From Bin87 sp965261195 (GTDB taxonomy: Bacteria; Chloroflexota; Dehalococcoidia; Lucifugimonadales; UBA3495), in assembly GCA_965261195.1 (NCBI GenBank), contig OZ253455.1, positions 1,426,001 to 1,490,000 of the forward strand: DNA of 64,000 nt, in the 5' to 3' direction. Shown piece by piece: positions 1-9,031 of this stretch (position 1 is its first letter; the number at the start of each line of letters is the position of its first letter). Position numbers and translations under genes: made by a program. The notes under the pieces are model-generated. The model searched no databases. It was not told where the DNA came from and saw nothing but the letters and a program-made list of their open reading frames with translations.

Positions 1-326
1 CCGAAGGCGTTGCGCTGCACGGCCACATCCATCAGTTTGAGGGGAACCGGGTCTTCCTCGGTAATTTCCGACGCCAGCATTATCATGCCGGCGCAGGTTC
101 CCCACACCGCTTTTCCGGATTTGGCCAGGCGGGCAACCGGTTCCCGCAAACCGTACAGTGACATCAGGCGGCTCAACGTGGTGCTCTCGCCACCGGGGAT
201 AATCAACCCGTCCAGCCCGTCCAACTGGTCTGGCAGGCGCACCTCGATGGCAGTGGAGCCAATCTTCCGAAGCACGTGGCAGTGCTCCGCAAAATCTCCC
301 TGTACAGCCAAAACGCCGATGTTCAA
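1..326 (-). CDS. pdxT: Pyridoxal 5'-phosphate synthase glutaminase subunit PdxT (3' end cut by window edge)
   Basis: PdxT is the glutaminase half of the DXP-independent PLP synthase: it frees ammonia from glutamine and passes it to PdxS. About 108 residues are present. They open with NIGVLAVQGDFAEH, followed by the oxyanion-loop motif PGGEST and the nucleophile elbow GTCAGM, whose Cys is the catalytic residue. The start is a TTG at 326: a TAG codon lies directly upstream in frame and no ATG precedes the conserved N-terminus. It is downstream of pdxS on the same strand (81-bp gap), the usual operon order. The C-terminal catalytic His/Glu lie beyond the window. The family call is very secure from the motifs. 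Confidence 0.93.
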   Translation of the reverse strand, partial: MNIGVLAVQGDFAEHCHVLRKIGSTAIEVRLPDQLDGLDGLIIPGGESTTLSRLMSLYGLREPVARLAKSGKAVWGTCAGMIMLASEITEEDPVPLKLMDVAVQRNAF

Positions 327-407
327 CTAAATGTCCAGCCGTTATCCTGGTCGAATACCGTCAGCGCACCCCGCCGGCGGATCAACGTTAGTGAGAAGTT
401 ATACCGT

Positions 408-1298
408 TTATACGCTGCGCGTGGCGAGCAGTTGCTCGGCGGGAATCGAACGTGTGGAGATGCCGACCATCGCTTCGCCCAGGTTCTTGGAAACCTCGGC
501 CAGGATATTGGCGTCCCGGTAGTGAGTAACCGCCTGCACAATGGCATGGGCGCGGCGGGCCGGGTCTCCCGACTTGAAGATGCCGGAGCCAACGAACACG
601 CCATCGGCGCCCAACTGCATCATGAGGGCAGCGTCGGCGGGAGTGGCCACTCCGCCGGCGGCGAAGTTGACCACGGGCATCCGTCCTTCCTCCCGGGTCT
701 GCTGGAGCAAATCCAGGCTCACTCGCATATCGCGAGCTTCCACCACCAACTCGTCGTCGGGCAAATTCTGCAACTTGCGGATGGCATCCTGCACGGCGCG
801 CATATGGGTAACGGCCTCGACGACATCTCCGGTGCCAGCCTCGCCCTTGGTGCGAATCATGGCAGCGCCCTCCGAGATACGGCGCAGCGCCTCACCCAAG
901 TCGCGGCAACCGCACACGAAGGGCACGGTAAAGTCGTGTTTCCACACGTGGTGCATCTCGTCAGCCGGCGTCAGCACCTCCGACTCGTCCACGTAGTCAA
1001 CGCCCATTGCCTGCAAGATCTGAGCCTCTACAAAGTGTCCGATCCGGCACTTGGCCATGACGGGGATGGATACGGCGTCGATGATTTCGGCAATCATCGT
1101 CGGGTCGCTCATGCGTGCCACGCCGCCGTCGGCGCGAATGTCGGCCGGTACGCGCTCCAGGGCCATCACGGCCACTGCGCCGTTGTCCTGAGCGATGCGG
1201 GCCTGCTCTGCATTGACAACGTCCATTATGACGCCGCCTTTCAACATTTGGGCATGGCCAGATTTTACGGTAAAAGTGCCGGTAAGGACGTCAACCAT
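408..1298 (-). CDS. pdxS: Pyridoxal 5'-phosphate synthase lyase subunit PdxS
   Basis: PdxS condenses ribose 5-phosphate, glyceraldehyde 3-phosphate and PdxT-derived ammonia into pyridoxal 5'-phosphate. The protein is 296 aa, the usual family length. It is a (beta/alpha)8 barrel with the expected catalytic residues: Asp26 (VIMDVV), Lys83 (MAKCRIGH), the Schiff-base lysine, and Lys151 (RTKGEAGTG), the second lysine. The phosphate-binding stretch FAAGGVATPADAALMMQLG is intact. The ATG at 1298 has a strong GAGGAGG ribosome binding site about 8 nt upstream. It precedes pdxT on the same strand, so vitamin B6 synthesis is probably one transcript. Confidence 0.97.
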   Translation of the reverse strand: MVDVLTGTFTVKSGHAQMLKGGVIMDVVNAEQARIAQDNGAVAVMALERVPADIRADGGVARMSDPTMIAEIIDAVSIPVMAKCRIGHFVEAQILQAMGVDYVDESEVLTPADEMHHVWKHDFTVPFVCGCRDLGEALRRISEGAAMIRTKGEAGTGDVVEAVTHMRAVQDAIRKLQNLPDDELVVEARDMRVSLDLLQQTREEGRMPVVNFAAGGVATPADAALMMQLGADGVFVGSGIFKSGDPARRAHAIVQAVTHYRDANILAEVSKNLGEAMVGISTRSIPAEQLLATRSV

Positions 1299-1371
1299 AG
1301 GGGCGCCTCCTCTCCACTGGGTATTGGAATCTCATTATAGCCGCCGACGCAACGCTAATCAATCAGGCCCA

Positions 1372-1602
1372 CCGTTCGCGTACCCACGTTGATCTGTCAT
1401 TGCGAGGAGCATAGCGACGTGGCAATCTCGATGAGGTCGAAAACACGTCGGCGAACTGCGGTTGCTACGGCGACGAGATTGCCAACCCCCGCATCGAGTA
1501 CGGGGTCGCAATGACAGATTAGGGTGGCTACGTGCGTTGCTACGGCGACGAGATTGCCGCGCTGCGCTCGCAATGACAGATTCAAGGTGGCTACGCGTGA
1601 AG
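1372..1602. repeat. Palindromic dispersed repeat, family A copy 1 (double right arm)
   Basis: The left arm starts near CGCGTACCCA and continues into TGTCATTGCGAGGAGC. The right arm ends with CTCGCAATGACA and a TACGCGTGA tail. The arms are imperfect inverted repeats of each other, so the element can fold into a long hairpin. A second right-arm copy (about 1540-1577) follows the first (about 1460-1516), so this copy looks partly duplicated. No coding potential; ORFs seen across it are repeat translations. Confidence 0.8.
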
Positions 1603-1702
1603 GCCCCAACTGGATGGGGCCGTCATGATCTAAAATCGCCAGCGCGTCGCCAGCGGGTTTGACACTTCATTTGGCGTGGCAGTATGATTGAACGAGTGGT
1701 TA

Positions 1703-1779
1703 GCCGAGATAGCTCAGCTTGGTAGAGCACGGCACTGAAAATGCCGGTGTCGGTGGTTCGAATCCGCCTCTCGGCACCA
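1703..1779 (+). tRNA. tRNA-Phe (GAA)
   Basis: Seven-base-pair acceptor stem GCCGAGA/TCTCGGC, discriminator A, and an encoded CCA at 1777-1779. The D-arm is AGCTCAGCTTGGTAGAGC. The anticodon stem CGGCA/TGCCG encloses loop CTGAAAA with anticodon GAA at 1737-1739. The T-arm contains GGTTCGAATCC. A hairpin with a U-rich tail lies about 145 nt downstream. Confidence 0.97.
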
Positions 1780-1923
1780 TTTTCTCAATAAAGGTCGGTC
1801 GTAAACTCGAAAACGGCATCAATAAGAGGAAGCGGCGTATTGACAGGATTTGGCCCGTTTCGCTGGACGAATCCCCCGGCAACGCACCGTAGCAGGGCAT
1901 AATCAACAGCGCTCGACGGCATG

Positions 1924-1955
1924 ATCGCGCCCGGAAACCCCGGGCGCGATTTTAT
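1924..1955 (+). terminator. Rho-independent terminator, probably for tRNA-Phe
   Basis: Stem CGCGCCCGG/CCGGGCGCG (extended by flanking AT pairs) closes a 5-nt loop and is followed by TTTTATTGTT on the plus strand. It also lies just beyond the 3' end of the minus-strand carboxylase operon, but the U-run fits plus-strand termination. Confidence 0.75.
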
Positions 1956-1985
1956 TGTTGCGGTGGCCGGGTATCACTCACAGCG

Positions 1986-2540
1986 TCATCGCTCACCAGC
2001 GTCGTTCTCTGGGGCCAGTTCCAAAAGGCGCATACCCCGCTCCACCTGCTGACCGGGCTCAACCGCCACGCGCCGCACTACTCCGCTGCGGGAAGCGGTG
2101 ATCACCAATTCCATTTTCATGGACTCCATCAACACTACAGTCTGATTTTGCTCCACCCGGTCACCCTCGCTGACCAGCACCTCCAACACCGACCCAGGCA
2201 TGGGGGCCAGGACATCGCCCGGCCCTTCGGTGGCCGATGCGCTCCCTCTACGCCTGGCCTCCGCCCGCTGGAACATAAACAAAGTACCATCCAGCCAAAG
2301 GTGTAACTCAGGCCCCACCCATGCCCAGGCGAAGCGGTAAAAGCGGCCCGACTCAGTTCTGCACCGCGCTTCACCGGCCTCACGGGACTCAATGCTGAGA
2401 GCAATCGTGGATTCCAAGCCGGTCGGAACCGAACCTTCCAGATCGAAAATCAGCTGACCTTCGCCCTCTTCCAGCCGGTAGCGATAGGGTTCCTGCGTCG
2501 CCGGGTAGGTCTCCCGCAGCTCGCCCTGGCTCTGGGTCAT
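1986..2540 (-). CDS. Biotin carboxyl carrier subunit of acyl-CoA carboxylase
   Basis: Carries the biotin that shuttles the carboxyl group between the biotin carboxylase and carboxyltransferase subunits encoded upstream. The 184-aa protein has an N-terminal part (about 15-100) that resembles the BT/linker region of MCC/PCC alpha subunits, including FYRFAWAWVGPELHLWLDG. A C-terminal biotinyl domain (about 108-178) follows, with the canonical MESMKMEL site; biotin is expected on Lys142. In many bacteria this segment is fused to the biotin carboxylase; here it is a separate gene whose ATG overlaps the carboxylase stop (ATGA), implying translational coupling. GGAGACTCCC precedes the start. Substrate (methylcrotonyl-, propionyl- or other acyl-CoA) cannot be fixed from this subunit. 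Confidence 0.9.
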   Translation of the reverse strand: MTQSQGELRETYPATQEPYRYRLEEGEGQLIFDLEGSVPTGLESTIALSIESREAGEARCRTESGRFYRFAWAWVGPELHLWLDGTLFMFQRAEARRRGSASATEGPGDVLAPMPGSVLEVLVSEGDRVEQNQTVVLMESMKMELVITASRSGVVRRVAVEPGQQVERGMRLLELAPENDAGER

Positions 2541-4039
2541 GGGAGTCTCCGCGGTCCGGCGGACTGCCAGGGATTGACGCTAACCGGCAGATCGCTGCCA
2601 GCCGGTTGAGATGCTGGACCAACCGGCTGACGCGACGCCCAGGCCGCCAGCGCGCGGGCCATCAGGCGAGAGTCATCCGAAATGAACGGGCTGGTAACCG
2701 CCGGGTTCCACTCCAGGAAGCCGGTGTCGTATTCGCCCTGCTGAAACTGAGTATGCCCCACCACCGCCCGCAGCAGCGGAATGTTGGTGACAACTCCCAA
2801 TACCAGAAACTGGGAAAGGGCGACCTCCATCCGGCGCAAGGCCAGGTCGCGCTCCGGAGACCAGGCGACGAGTTTCGCCAGCAGGGGGTCGTAGTAGATG
2901 GACACCTCCTGACCCTCGGACACGCCGCTGTCCAGCCGGAGCCCGGGCCCGCTGGGGGGCCGCCAGCGCAGCAGCGTACCGGTGGACGGAACGAAATCGC
3001 GATATGGATCCTCGGCGTATATGCGGCACTCGATGGCGTGGCCCCGGGGTTGGATGTCCTCCTGTTGCAGCGTCAGGGGTTCCCCGCCGGCGATGCGGAT
3101 CTGCCATTCCACCATGTCCAACCCCAGGACGGCCTCAGTCACCGGGTGTTCAACCTGGAGCCGGGCGTTCATCTCCAGGAAGTAGAATTCGCCGCTCCTT
3201 GAGTCCAGCAGGAATTCAACCGTCCCGGCGTTGACGTATCCGGCCTCGCGGGCCACCGCGATGGCGGCGTCGCCCATGCGCTGGCGCAACTCCGGCGTCA
3301 GGGCCGGCGATGGGGTTTCTTCAATGATCTTCTGGTGGCGGCGTTGGATGCTGCACTCGCGTTCGCCCAGGTGGATAGTGTGCCCGGACCCGTCGGCCAG
3401 CACCTGGACCTCCACGTGGCGCGGGTTGGCAACGTAACGCTCCAGGAACACCCGGCCGTCGCCGAAAGCAGCCTGCGCTTCCCGGCGGGCCGCCTCCATA
3501 TCCCCGCCCAAATCGGCCTGCCGGTTGACCAGGCGCATGCCGCGACCGCCTCCTCCGGCGGCCGCCTTGACCATCAGGGGAAACCCCCACCGGTCAGCAA
3601 ATTCTACGGCGGCTGGATCCCCAGGAAGACACGCGGGCGTACTGGGTACCACCGGGACGCCCGCGGCCAGCGCAATGTCCTTGGAATGCAGCTTATCCCC
3701 CAGCGCGGCCATGCTTTCCGGCGTCGGCCCGATGAAGGCTAGGTGCGCGTCCCGGCAGGCCTGGGCAAACTCCGGATTCTCCGACCGGAAACCGTAGCCG
3801 GGGTGGATCGCGTCGACTCCGCAGTCCCTGGCCGCTTGCACCAGTTTGGAGATGCTCAGGTAAGTCTCCTCGGCAGAGCTGCCGGGCAGGGCCACCGCCT
3901 GCTCCGCCATGAGCACGTGGGGAGCGCCGGCGTCGGGGTCGGAATAGACCGCAACCGGCGCAATGCCCATAGCGAGCAGCGTCTGGCTAATGCGGACCGC
4001 GATTTCGCCGCGATTGGCTACCAGAACTTTGGAGAACAT
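2537..4039 (-). CDS. Acyl-CoA carboxylase, biotin carboxylase subunit
   Basis: ATP-dependent carboxylation of biotin, the first half reaction of acyl-CoA carboxylases. Starting at the ATG at 4039 (MFSKVLVANRGEIAVRI, the classic N-terminus) the protein is 500 aa. An ORF extension 32 codons upstream has no family support. Seen in order: the N-terminal Rossmann-like BC domain, HPGYGFRSEN, the ATP-grasp glycine loop GGGGRGM (162-168), the active-site stretch FLEMNARLQVEHPVTE, and the C-terminal biotin carboxylase domain. Lies 52 bp after the carboxyltransferase gene and overlaps the carrier gene by 4 nt. The shadow ORFs on the other strand here are GC-rich artefacts. Confidence 0.94.
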   Translation of the reverse strand: MFSKVLVANRGEIAVRISQTLLAMGIAPVAVYSDPDAGAPHVLMAEQAVALPGSSAEETYLSISKLVQAARDCGVDAIHPGYGFRSENPEFAQACRDAHLAFIGPTPESMAALGDKLHSKDIALAAGVPVVPSTPACLPGDPAAVEFADRWGFPLMVKAAAGGGGRGMRLVNRQADLGGDMEAARREAQAAFGDGRVFLERYVANPRHVEVQVLADGSGHTIHLGERECSIQRRHQKIIEETPSPALTPELRQRMGDAAIAVAREAGYVNAGTVEFLLDSRSGEFYFLEMNARLQVEHPVTEAVLGLDMVEWQIRIAGGEPLTLQQEDIQPRGHAIECRIYAEDPYRDFVPSTGTLLRWRPPSGPGLRLDSGVSEGQEVSIYYDPLLAKLVAWSPERDLALRRMEVALSQFLVLGVVTNIPLLRAVVGHTQFQQGEYDTGFLEWNPAVTSPFISDDSRLMARALAAWASRQPVGPASQPAGSDLPVSVNPWQSAGPRRLP

Positions 4040-4091
4040 CGAAAAACGTGCTGGGTGGGAGCGTGTGGCCCGAGGGGGAACAGGCCGGCCA

Positions 4092-5699
4092 TCACATTCG
4101 GAAGACGCCGCGTTTCTGCTCGGGGAACGGGGCATTTATCGAGGCGGCGATTCCCAGGCCCACCACGTCGCGCGTGTCCACCGGGTCGATGATCCCGTCG
4201 TCCCACAGGCGGGCGGTGCTGTAATAGGGGTCGCCCTCCAACTCGTACTTTTCCAGGATCGGACGTTGCAGGTCGTCCCGCTCCTCCTGCTCCATGGTAC
4301 GTCCCTGCCGCTCCAGCTGCTGCAATCGGATGGTGAGCAACACCTCCGCGGCCTGCGGCCCGCCCATCACCGAAATGCGGGCGTTGGGCCACGTCCACAG
4401 GAACCGCGGCTGGTAGGCCCGCCCGCACATACCGTAGTTTCCCGCCCCGAAGGAACTGCCGATGATCACGGTGAACTTGGGGACGGCGGCGTTGGACACT
4501 GCCATGACCATCTTGGCCCCGTCCTTGGCAATACCACCATGCTCGTACTGGCTGCCCACCATGAAGCCGGTGATGTTCTGCAGGAACAGCAGTGGGATCC
4601 CCCGTTGGCTGCACAGCTCTATGAAATGGGTACCCTTCAGAGCGCTCTCGGAAAAGAGGACTCCGTTGTTGGCGACCACTCCCACCGGATACCCCCAAAG
4701 ACGCGAGAAGCCGCAGACCAGGGTTCCCCCGTACTCGGCCTTGAACTCGTGGAACCGGCTTCCGTCCACAATGCGGGCGATTACCTCACGCACGTTGTAT
4801 TGCCGCCGGTTGTCGGGGGACACGATGCCGTAGAGCTCGGCCGGATCGTAGGCTGGCGGTTCCGGGTTGGAGACCTGGAACGGGGGGTCGCGCCTTTTCA
4901 CGAAGTTCTCGATAATGTCTCGGGTGATGGCCAGGGCGTCTGCATCGTCGGCGGCCTGGTGGTCGGCCACGCCGGATATTCGGGTATGGACGTCCGCGCC
5001 GCCCAGGGTCTCCGGGTCCACTTCCTCGCCGGTGGCCGCCCTCACCAACGGCGGCCCGGCCAGGAAGATGGTGCCCTGCTCCCGAACCATGACCACCTCA
5101 TCGCTCATGGCCGGAATATACGCGCCGCCGGCCGTGCAAGACCCCATGACTACCGCCACCTGGGGTATGCCCAGGGCCGACATCTGCGCCTGGTTGTAGA
5201 AGATGCGCCCGAAGTGGTCCCGGTCGGGGAATACCTCCGCCTGCAATGGCAAAAAGGCTCCGCCGGAATCCACCAGATAGATGCAGGGCAGGTGGTTTTC
5301 CAGGGCAATTTCCTGGGCGCGCAGGTGCTTCTTGACGGTGATCGGATAATAGGTTCCGCCCTTGACCGTGGCGTCATTGGCGACCACCACCACCTCTTTC
5401 CCCTGGACGACACCGACGCCGGTCACGATTCCGGCGGATGATTCCTCACCGTCGTACATATCCCAAGCCGCCAACGGGCTCAGTTCAAGGAACGGTGTGT
5501 TGGCGTCCACGAGGGCATCGATCCGCTCCCTGGCCAGCATCTTGCCGCGGCTGCGGTGCAACTCCACCGGCCGCTCACCCCCGCCGGCCCGAACTTGGGC
5601 CATCCGGTCTTTCAGGTCGCGCACCAAGGCCCGCATCCGGGCCTGGTTGCCCTGAAAATCAGGGTCAGAGGTTCGCAGGTTGGAGCCGATTATTTCCAT
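4092..5699 (-). CDS. Acyl-CoA carboxylase, carboxyltransferase subunit (MCC/PCC beta type)
   Basis: Transfers the carboxyl group from carboxybiotin to an acyl-CoA. About 535 aa, with the two crotonase-like carboxyltransferase domains: an N-terminal half around GKMLARERIDALVD and YPITVKKHLRAQEIA, and a C-terminal half containing FLQNITGFMVGSQYE, the acyl-CoA/biotin pocket GSSFGAGNYGMCGRA, and SVMGGPQAA. The phrase NITGFMVG...GAGNYGM is typical of methylcrotonyl-CoA carboxylase beta, so leucine degradation is the favoured but unproven substrate assignment. The ATG at 5699 is preferred over the GTG at 5702. First gene of the three-gene operon. Confidence 0.92.
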   Translation of the reverse strand: MEIIGSNLRTSDPDFQGNQARMRALVRDLKDRMAQVRAGGGERPVELHRSRGKMLARERIDALVDANTPFLELSPLAAWDMYDGEESSAGIVTGVGVVQGKEVVVVANDATVKGGTYYPITVKKHLRAQEIALENHLPCIYLVDSGGAFLPLQAEVFPDRDHFGRIFYNQAQMSALGIPQVAVVMGSCTAGGAYIPAMSDEVVMVREQGTIFLAGPPLVRAATGEEVDPETLGGADVHTRISGVADHQAADDADALAITRDIIENFVKRRDPPFQVSNPEPPAYDPAELYGIVSPDNRRQYNVREVIARIVDGSRFHEFKAEYGGTLVCGFSRLWGYPVGVVANNGVLFSESALKGTHFIELCSQRGIPLLFLQNITGFMVGSQYEHGGIAKDGAKMVMAVSNAAVPKFTVIIGSSFGAGNYGMCGRAYQPRFLWTWPNARISVMGGPQAAEVLLTIRLQQLERQGRTMEQEERDDLQRPILEKYELEGDPYYSTARLWDDGIIDPVDTRDVVGLGIAASINAPFPEQKRGVFRM

Positions 5700-5899
5700 C
5701 ACTATTCCGTGGGCAGCGTCCCCTGGGGTTTCCCGACTTATGAACCAAATGGGCGCAGTCTACCGGCGGAGAGCGCATAGCCAACTCGTGGCACCGGTTG
5801 TCCCAGGACAGGACCGATCTGGTAGTCATGCGGGACAGGCAACTCCGGCGGCCGGTTTGGAGCGGCGTACCGTACCATATGGGACGGGCGTGTCAATGA

Positions 5900-6060
5900 T
5901 AACACGGCGCGGATTGTGGCGCGGGTCGCGGGTATAGTCTCCGGGTATAGTCTCGATGAGATGGCGCTGGCGAATGACGATAGAGTAGCGTACATCCATT
6001 TCGCGGCAGACGGCTACGATGGCATGGGTATAGAAGCCGCTGTCGCCCCGCACCGGCCCC
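5900..6060 (-). pseudogene. Remnant of an IS1380-like DDE transposase
   Basis: Reading leftward from 6053, the peptide MRGDSGFYTHAIVAVCREMD and following VRYSIVIRQRHLIE matches the region around the second catalytic Asp (R-x-D-S-G-F-Y) of IS1380-family transposases. Only about 50 residues are recognisable; before and after them the frame dissolves and no terminal inverted repeats are visible. The fragment is flanked by small tandem duplications: a 13-bp unit CGGGTATAGTCTC near 5929-5954 and a 14-bp unit GTAGCCCGGCGCCA twice at 6062-6089. It is a decayed insertion, not a functional gene. The family name rests on motif recognition only. Confidence 0.6.
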
Positions 6061-6313
6061 AGTAGCCCGGCGCCAGTAGCCCGGCGCCAGTAGCTCCCGG
6101 CTCACCCGATAGCACGATGCCCTCCTAATCCGCCTGCGTCGATTAACCCCACGGGCGGCCAGAGCTCGCCGCACCCTTGCGCTGAACCGCCCCCACATCG
6201 CTACAATGGGGCAGGAGTCGAAACCCGCGGGACGGACGTCACGCCATGGTCTACGATCGAGCGTGACCTGGCTGCGGCCTAATCGCTTGTACCAAACCGG
6301 CAGGAGGTTGATC

Positions 6314-8026
6314 GTGACTCACAACATCGACACGCGCAGCACCATCGGCGACATCCTGGACATCCAGACCCAACGCTTCGCCGAACGGGAAGCCCTGGTC
6401 CATGCGGCCATCGGCGACCGCTTCAACTATCGCGAGTTTCATGCCGAGGTGGAACGCGTGGCCCGTGGCCTCCTGTCCATCGGCATCGCCAAGGGCCAGC
6501 ACGTCGGCATCTGGGCCACCAACTACACCGAGTGGGTGCTCGCCCAGTTCGCCACTGCCAAGATCGGCGCCGTCCTCGTCACCGTCAACCCGGCCTACCG
6601 CACCCACGAACTCGCCTACGTGCTGGAGCAGGCGCAGATTGGCGCCCTCATCCTGATCGGCCGGTTCCGCGCCCCGTCCCTGACCGACCGCACCTCCGAC
6701 TACGTGGGCATGGTTAACGAGCTGGTCCCTGAGCTGGCGGCCGTGCTGCCCGGCGAGCTCAACTCCACTCGCTTCCCCCACCTGCGCCACGTCATATTCA
6801 TCCCGCCCCACGACGACGCTGCCGCTCCCGCACCCCCCGGTATGTGGCGCTGGGACGACCTGCTGACCCTCGCCGAGCAGACCAGTCCGGACGACCTCCG
6901 CAACCGCCAGACCCAGTGCGGCCCCGACGACGTGGTCAACATCCAGTACACCTCTGGCACCACCGGCAACCCCAAGGGCGCCATGCTCACCCACCACAAC
7001 CTGCTATCCAACGCCCTCCACGTCGGCGATGCCATGGAGATGGACGAAAATGACCGCCTGTGCATCCCGGTTCCCTTCTACCACTGCTTCGGTTGCGTCA
7101 TGGGCAGCCTCAACTGCGTTGTCCACGGCTCCACCATGATCATTCCCGCCGATCATTTTGATCCCCTCCAGACCCTGCGGGCCATATCCACCGAACGCTG
7201 CACCGCCGTCCACGGCGTGCCCACCATGTTCATCGCCCAGCTCGGCCATCCCGAGTTCGCCAACCTCGACCTTTCCTCCCTGCGCACCGGCATCATGGCC
7301 GGTTCCCCCTGTCCCATCGAGGTGATGCGCGAGGTCATCGACCGCATGGGCGCCGACCGCATCACCATCGCCTACGGCCAGACCGAGGCCTCGCCGGTGG
7401 TTACCCAGACCCTCGCCGACGACAGTATCGAGCGTCGCGTCTCCACCGTGGGCAAGGTTCTGCCCGGCGTTGAGGTCAGGCTGGTCGACCCGGAGACCGG
7501 CCTGGTGGTCGGCCCGGGCCAGCCGGGCGAGCTCCAGACCCGCAGCGCCATGGTGATGAAAGGCTACTTCAATATGCCCGAGGCTACCGCCGACGCCATC
7601 GACGCCGACGGCTGGCTCCACACCGGCGACCTCGCCACCGTCGATGAGGACGGCTACTACAAGATTACCGGCCGCCTCAAGGACATGATCATCCGCGGCG
7701 GCGAGAACATCTACCCCCGCGAGATTGAGGAGTTCCTGTACACCCACCCGCAGATCGACGACGTGCAGGTCATCGGCGTGCCCGACGAGCGCTTCGGCGA
7801 GGAGGTCATGGCCTGGGTCCGCCTCAAGCCCGACGCGGACGCCACCGCAGAATCCATCCGCGACTTCTGCCGCGGCAAGATCGCCCACTACAAGGTACCC
7901 CGCTACGTCAAGTTCACCGACGAGTTTCCCATGACCGTCACCGGCAAGATCCAGAAGTTCATCATGCGCGAGCTGGCAGTGGCAGAGCTGGGCCTGCAAA
8001 CCGCCGCCAACGTGCAAACCGCGTGA
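6314..8026 (+). CDS. AMP-dependent acyl-CoA ligase (fatty-acyl-CoA synthetase family)
   Basis: Activates a carboxylic acid to its acyl-CoA via an acyl-adenylate. I place the start at GTG 6314 because AGGAGG (6302-6307) sits 6 nt upstream; an in-frame ATG at 6206 lacks such a site and adds 36 unconserved residues. The 570-aa product has the P-loop YTSGTTGNPKGAM (about 212-224), the YGQTEASP segment, the hinge TGDLATVDEDGYYKITGR, the A8 stretch LKDMIIRGGENIYPREIEEF, and the C-terminal catalytic lysine in TGKIQKF. It resembles FadD/medium-chain ligases; the acyl substrate is unknown. Monocistronic on the plus strand. Confidence 0.93.
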   Translation: MTHNIDTRSTIGDILDIQTQRFAEREALVHAAIGDRFNYREFHAEVERVARGLLSIGIAKGQHVGIWATNYTEWVLAQFATAKIGAVLVTVNPAYRTHELAYVLEQAQIGALILIGRFRAPSLTDRTSDYVGMVNELVPELAAVLPGELNSTRFPHLRHVIFIPPHDDAAAPAPPGMWRWDDLLTLAEQTSPDDLRNRQTQCGPDDVVNIQYTSGTTGNPKGAMLTHHNLLSNALHVGDAMEMDENDRLCIPVPFYHCFGCVMGSLNCVVHGSTMIIPADHFDPLQTLRAISTERCTAVHGVPTMFIAQLGHPEFANLDLSSLRTGIMAGSPCPIEVMREVIDRMGADRITIAYGQTEASPVVTQTLADDSIERRVSTVGKVLPGVEVRLVDPETGLVVGPGQPGELQTRSAMVMKGYFNMPEATADAIDADGWLHTGDLATVDEDGYYKITGRLKDMIIRGGENIYPREIEEFLYTHPQIDDVQVIGVPDERFGEEVMAWVRLKPDADATAESIRDFCRGKIAHYKVPRYVKFTDEFPMTVTGKIQKFIMRELAVAELGLQTAANVQTA

Positions 8027-8578
8027 ACAGAGTGGTATACCATCAGTTACGCCGTCATCCTACGATGCTAACCGTCGTTGTAATATTAGTAAGCCACCTG
8101 GCTCTCACGACCACCAAGGAGGAACTTGTCCGTGCTCCCCACACGGGTCCTGATTCGATTTGGCGACATCTGGGGCAAACAGTCAACATCGACTATCTCG
8201 AACGTGTTGTCTCAGGGACTGCAACGCGACCATTCATGGAGGTGGAGCCTGCTGAAAGTCCGGGGTCTGTGCCCGTCGATAGTTCCCATGCGAGGTGGCA
8301 TACCTGGGTTGAACGAATTTGCGGTAGCTCAAATCGAGCTTCCGGGTAGACAGGATTTGGACGTGCGAGAGCACTCGGAACGCGGACGGTTAGGGACTGC
8401 AACCGCTCTGACGCGCTGCTGGCCGACGATTCCGTCAGTTCAAGCTGAATTGTAAACGGCGTCGGTAAGGGACCGTTGAGAAAGTCTCCGCGTTTACGGT
8501 GCTGCTACCGTTACGTTCTACCGGACGTCCGGGAGTCCTGATGGATTCCGCCTGGTTGTTGAATTTGTCGGCTGGGAA
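8027..8578. other. Intergenic stretch with one weak reading frame
   Basis: About 550 bp lie between the ligase and the convergent hydratase pair. An open frame of about 108 codons (8126-8455, plus strand) starts with TTG/GTG just after a good AAGGAGG at 8116-8122, but its product has no recognisable domain and an amino-acid mix typical of non-coding sequence. No RNA gene, repeat or clear terminator seen. Confidence 0.35.
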
Positions 8579-9031
8579 TTACTCGTCCTGGGGGAGAAAG
8601 GCGTTGGGGACGACTGCGCTGCCCTGACCCACCCCGGTGGTATCGCCACGCTGGTTCTCGGCCTTGATCTCCACCGATACCCGACTGCCGTTCACTTCCC
8701 GACTCACGCCGGTGACCGTCCCCGTGAAGGTTATGGTGTCGCCGGGACGGACCGGCCGCAGGAATCTCAGATCAACCGTGCCGGTGTGGTTGAACACACT
8801 GCTGCCGAAGTACCGGCGCAGTAGTTCAATGGCGAATGACAGTGACATCCTCCCCGAAGCTACCGTGCCCTCGGTTCCCAGGGTCTCGCGAGCGGTTTCT
8901 TCGTCGGTGAACTGGGAAGGTTCCAATTGCCCGGCGCTGCCCTCAAAGAGGTTGATCGCCTCCTGGGTCATTTCCTTTACCAATGGGGATAGCGCATCCC
9001 CCACCTCGTAGGTGCGAACTAGCCTCCCCAT
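8579..9031 (-). CDS. MaoC-like hot-dog hydratase, second half of a split pair
   Basis: A 150-aa hot-dog fold protein of the MaoC/FAS1-like dehydratase type. The central helix region (LGTEGTVASGRMSLSFAIELLRRYFG) and the strand set TGTVDLRFLRPVRPGDTITF are typical; these proteins hydrate enoyl-CoAs or related thioesters. The gene overlaps the end of the preceding hot-dog gene (9019-9438) by 13 nt, so the two are almost certainly co-translated and form a heteromeric double-hot-dog enzyme. The ATG at 9031 is weakly preceded by a purine-rich site, consistent with coupling. The exact substrate is unknown. Confidence 0.8.
   Translation of the reverse strand: MGRLVRTYEVGDALSPLVKEMTQEAINLFEGSAGQLEPSQFTDEETARETLGTEGTVASGRMSLSFAIELLRRYFGSSVFNHTGTVDLRFLRPVRPGDTITFTGTVTGVSREVNGSRVSVEIKAENQRGDTTGVGQGSAVVPNAFLPQDE

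Noticed and set aside
1700..1906. Minus-strand ORF across tRNA-Phe (ends ...CSTKLSYLG)
   Set aside because: Its conserved-looking end is the antisense translation of tRNA-Phe, a common annotation artefact.
3963..5441. 492-aa plus-strand ORF over the carboxyltransferase gene
   Set aside because: Shadow frame of a GC-rich gene; no motifs, whereas the minus strand has full carboxyltransferase signatures.
8023..8349. Short ORF after the acyl-CoA ligase
   Set aside because: Starts within the ligase stop, no ribosome site, no recognisable domain.
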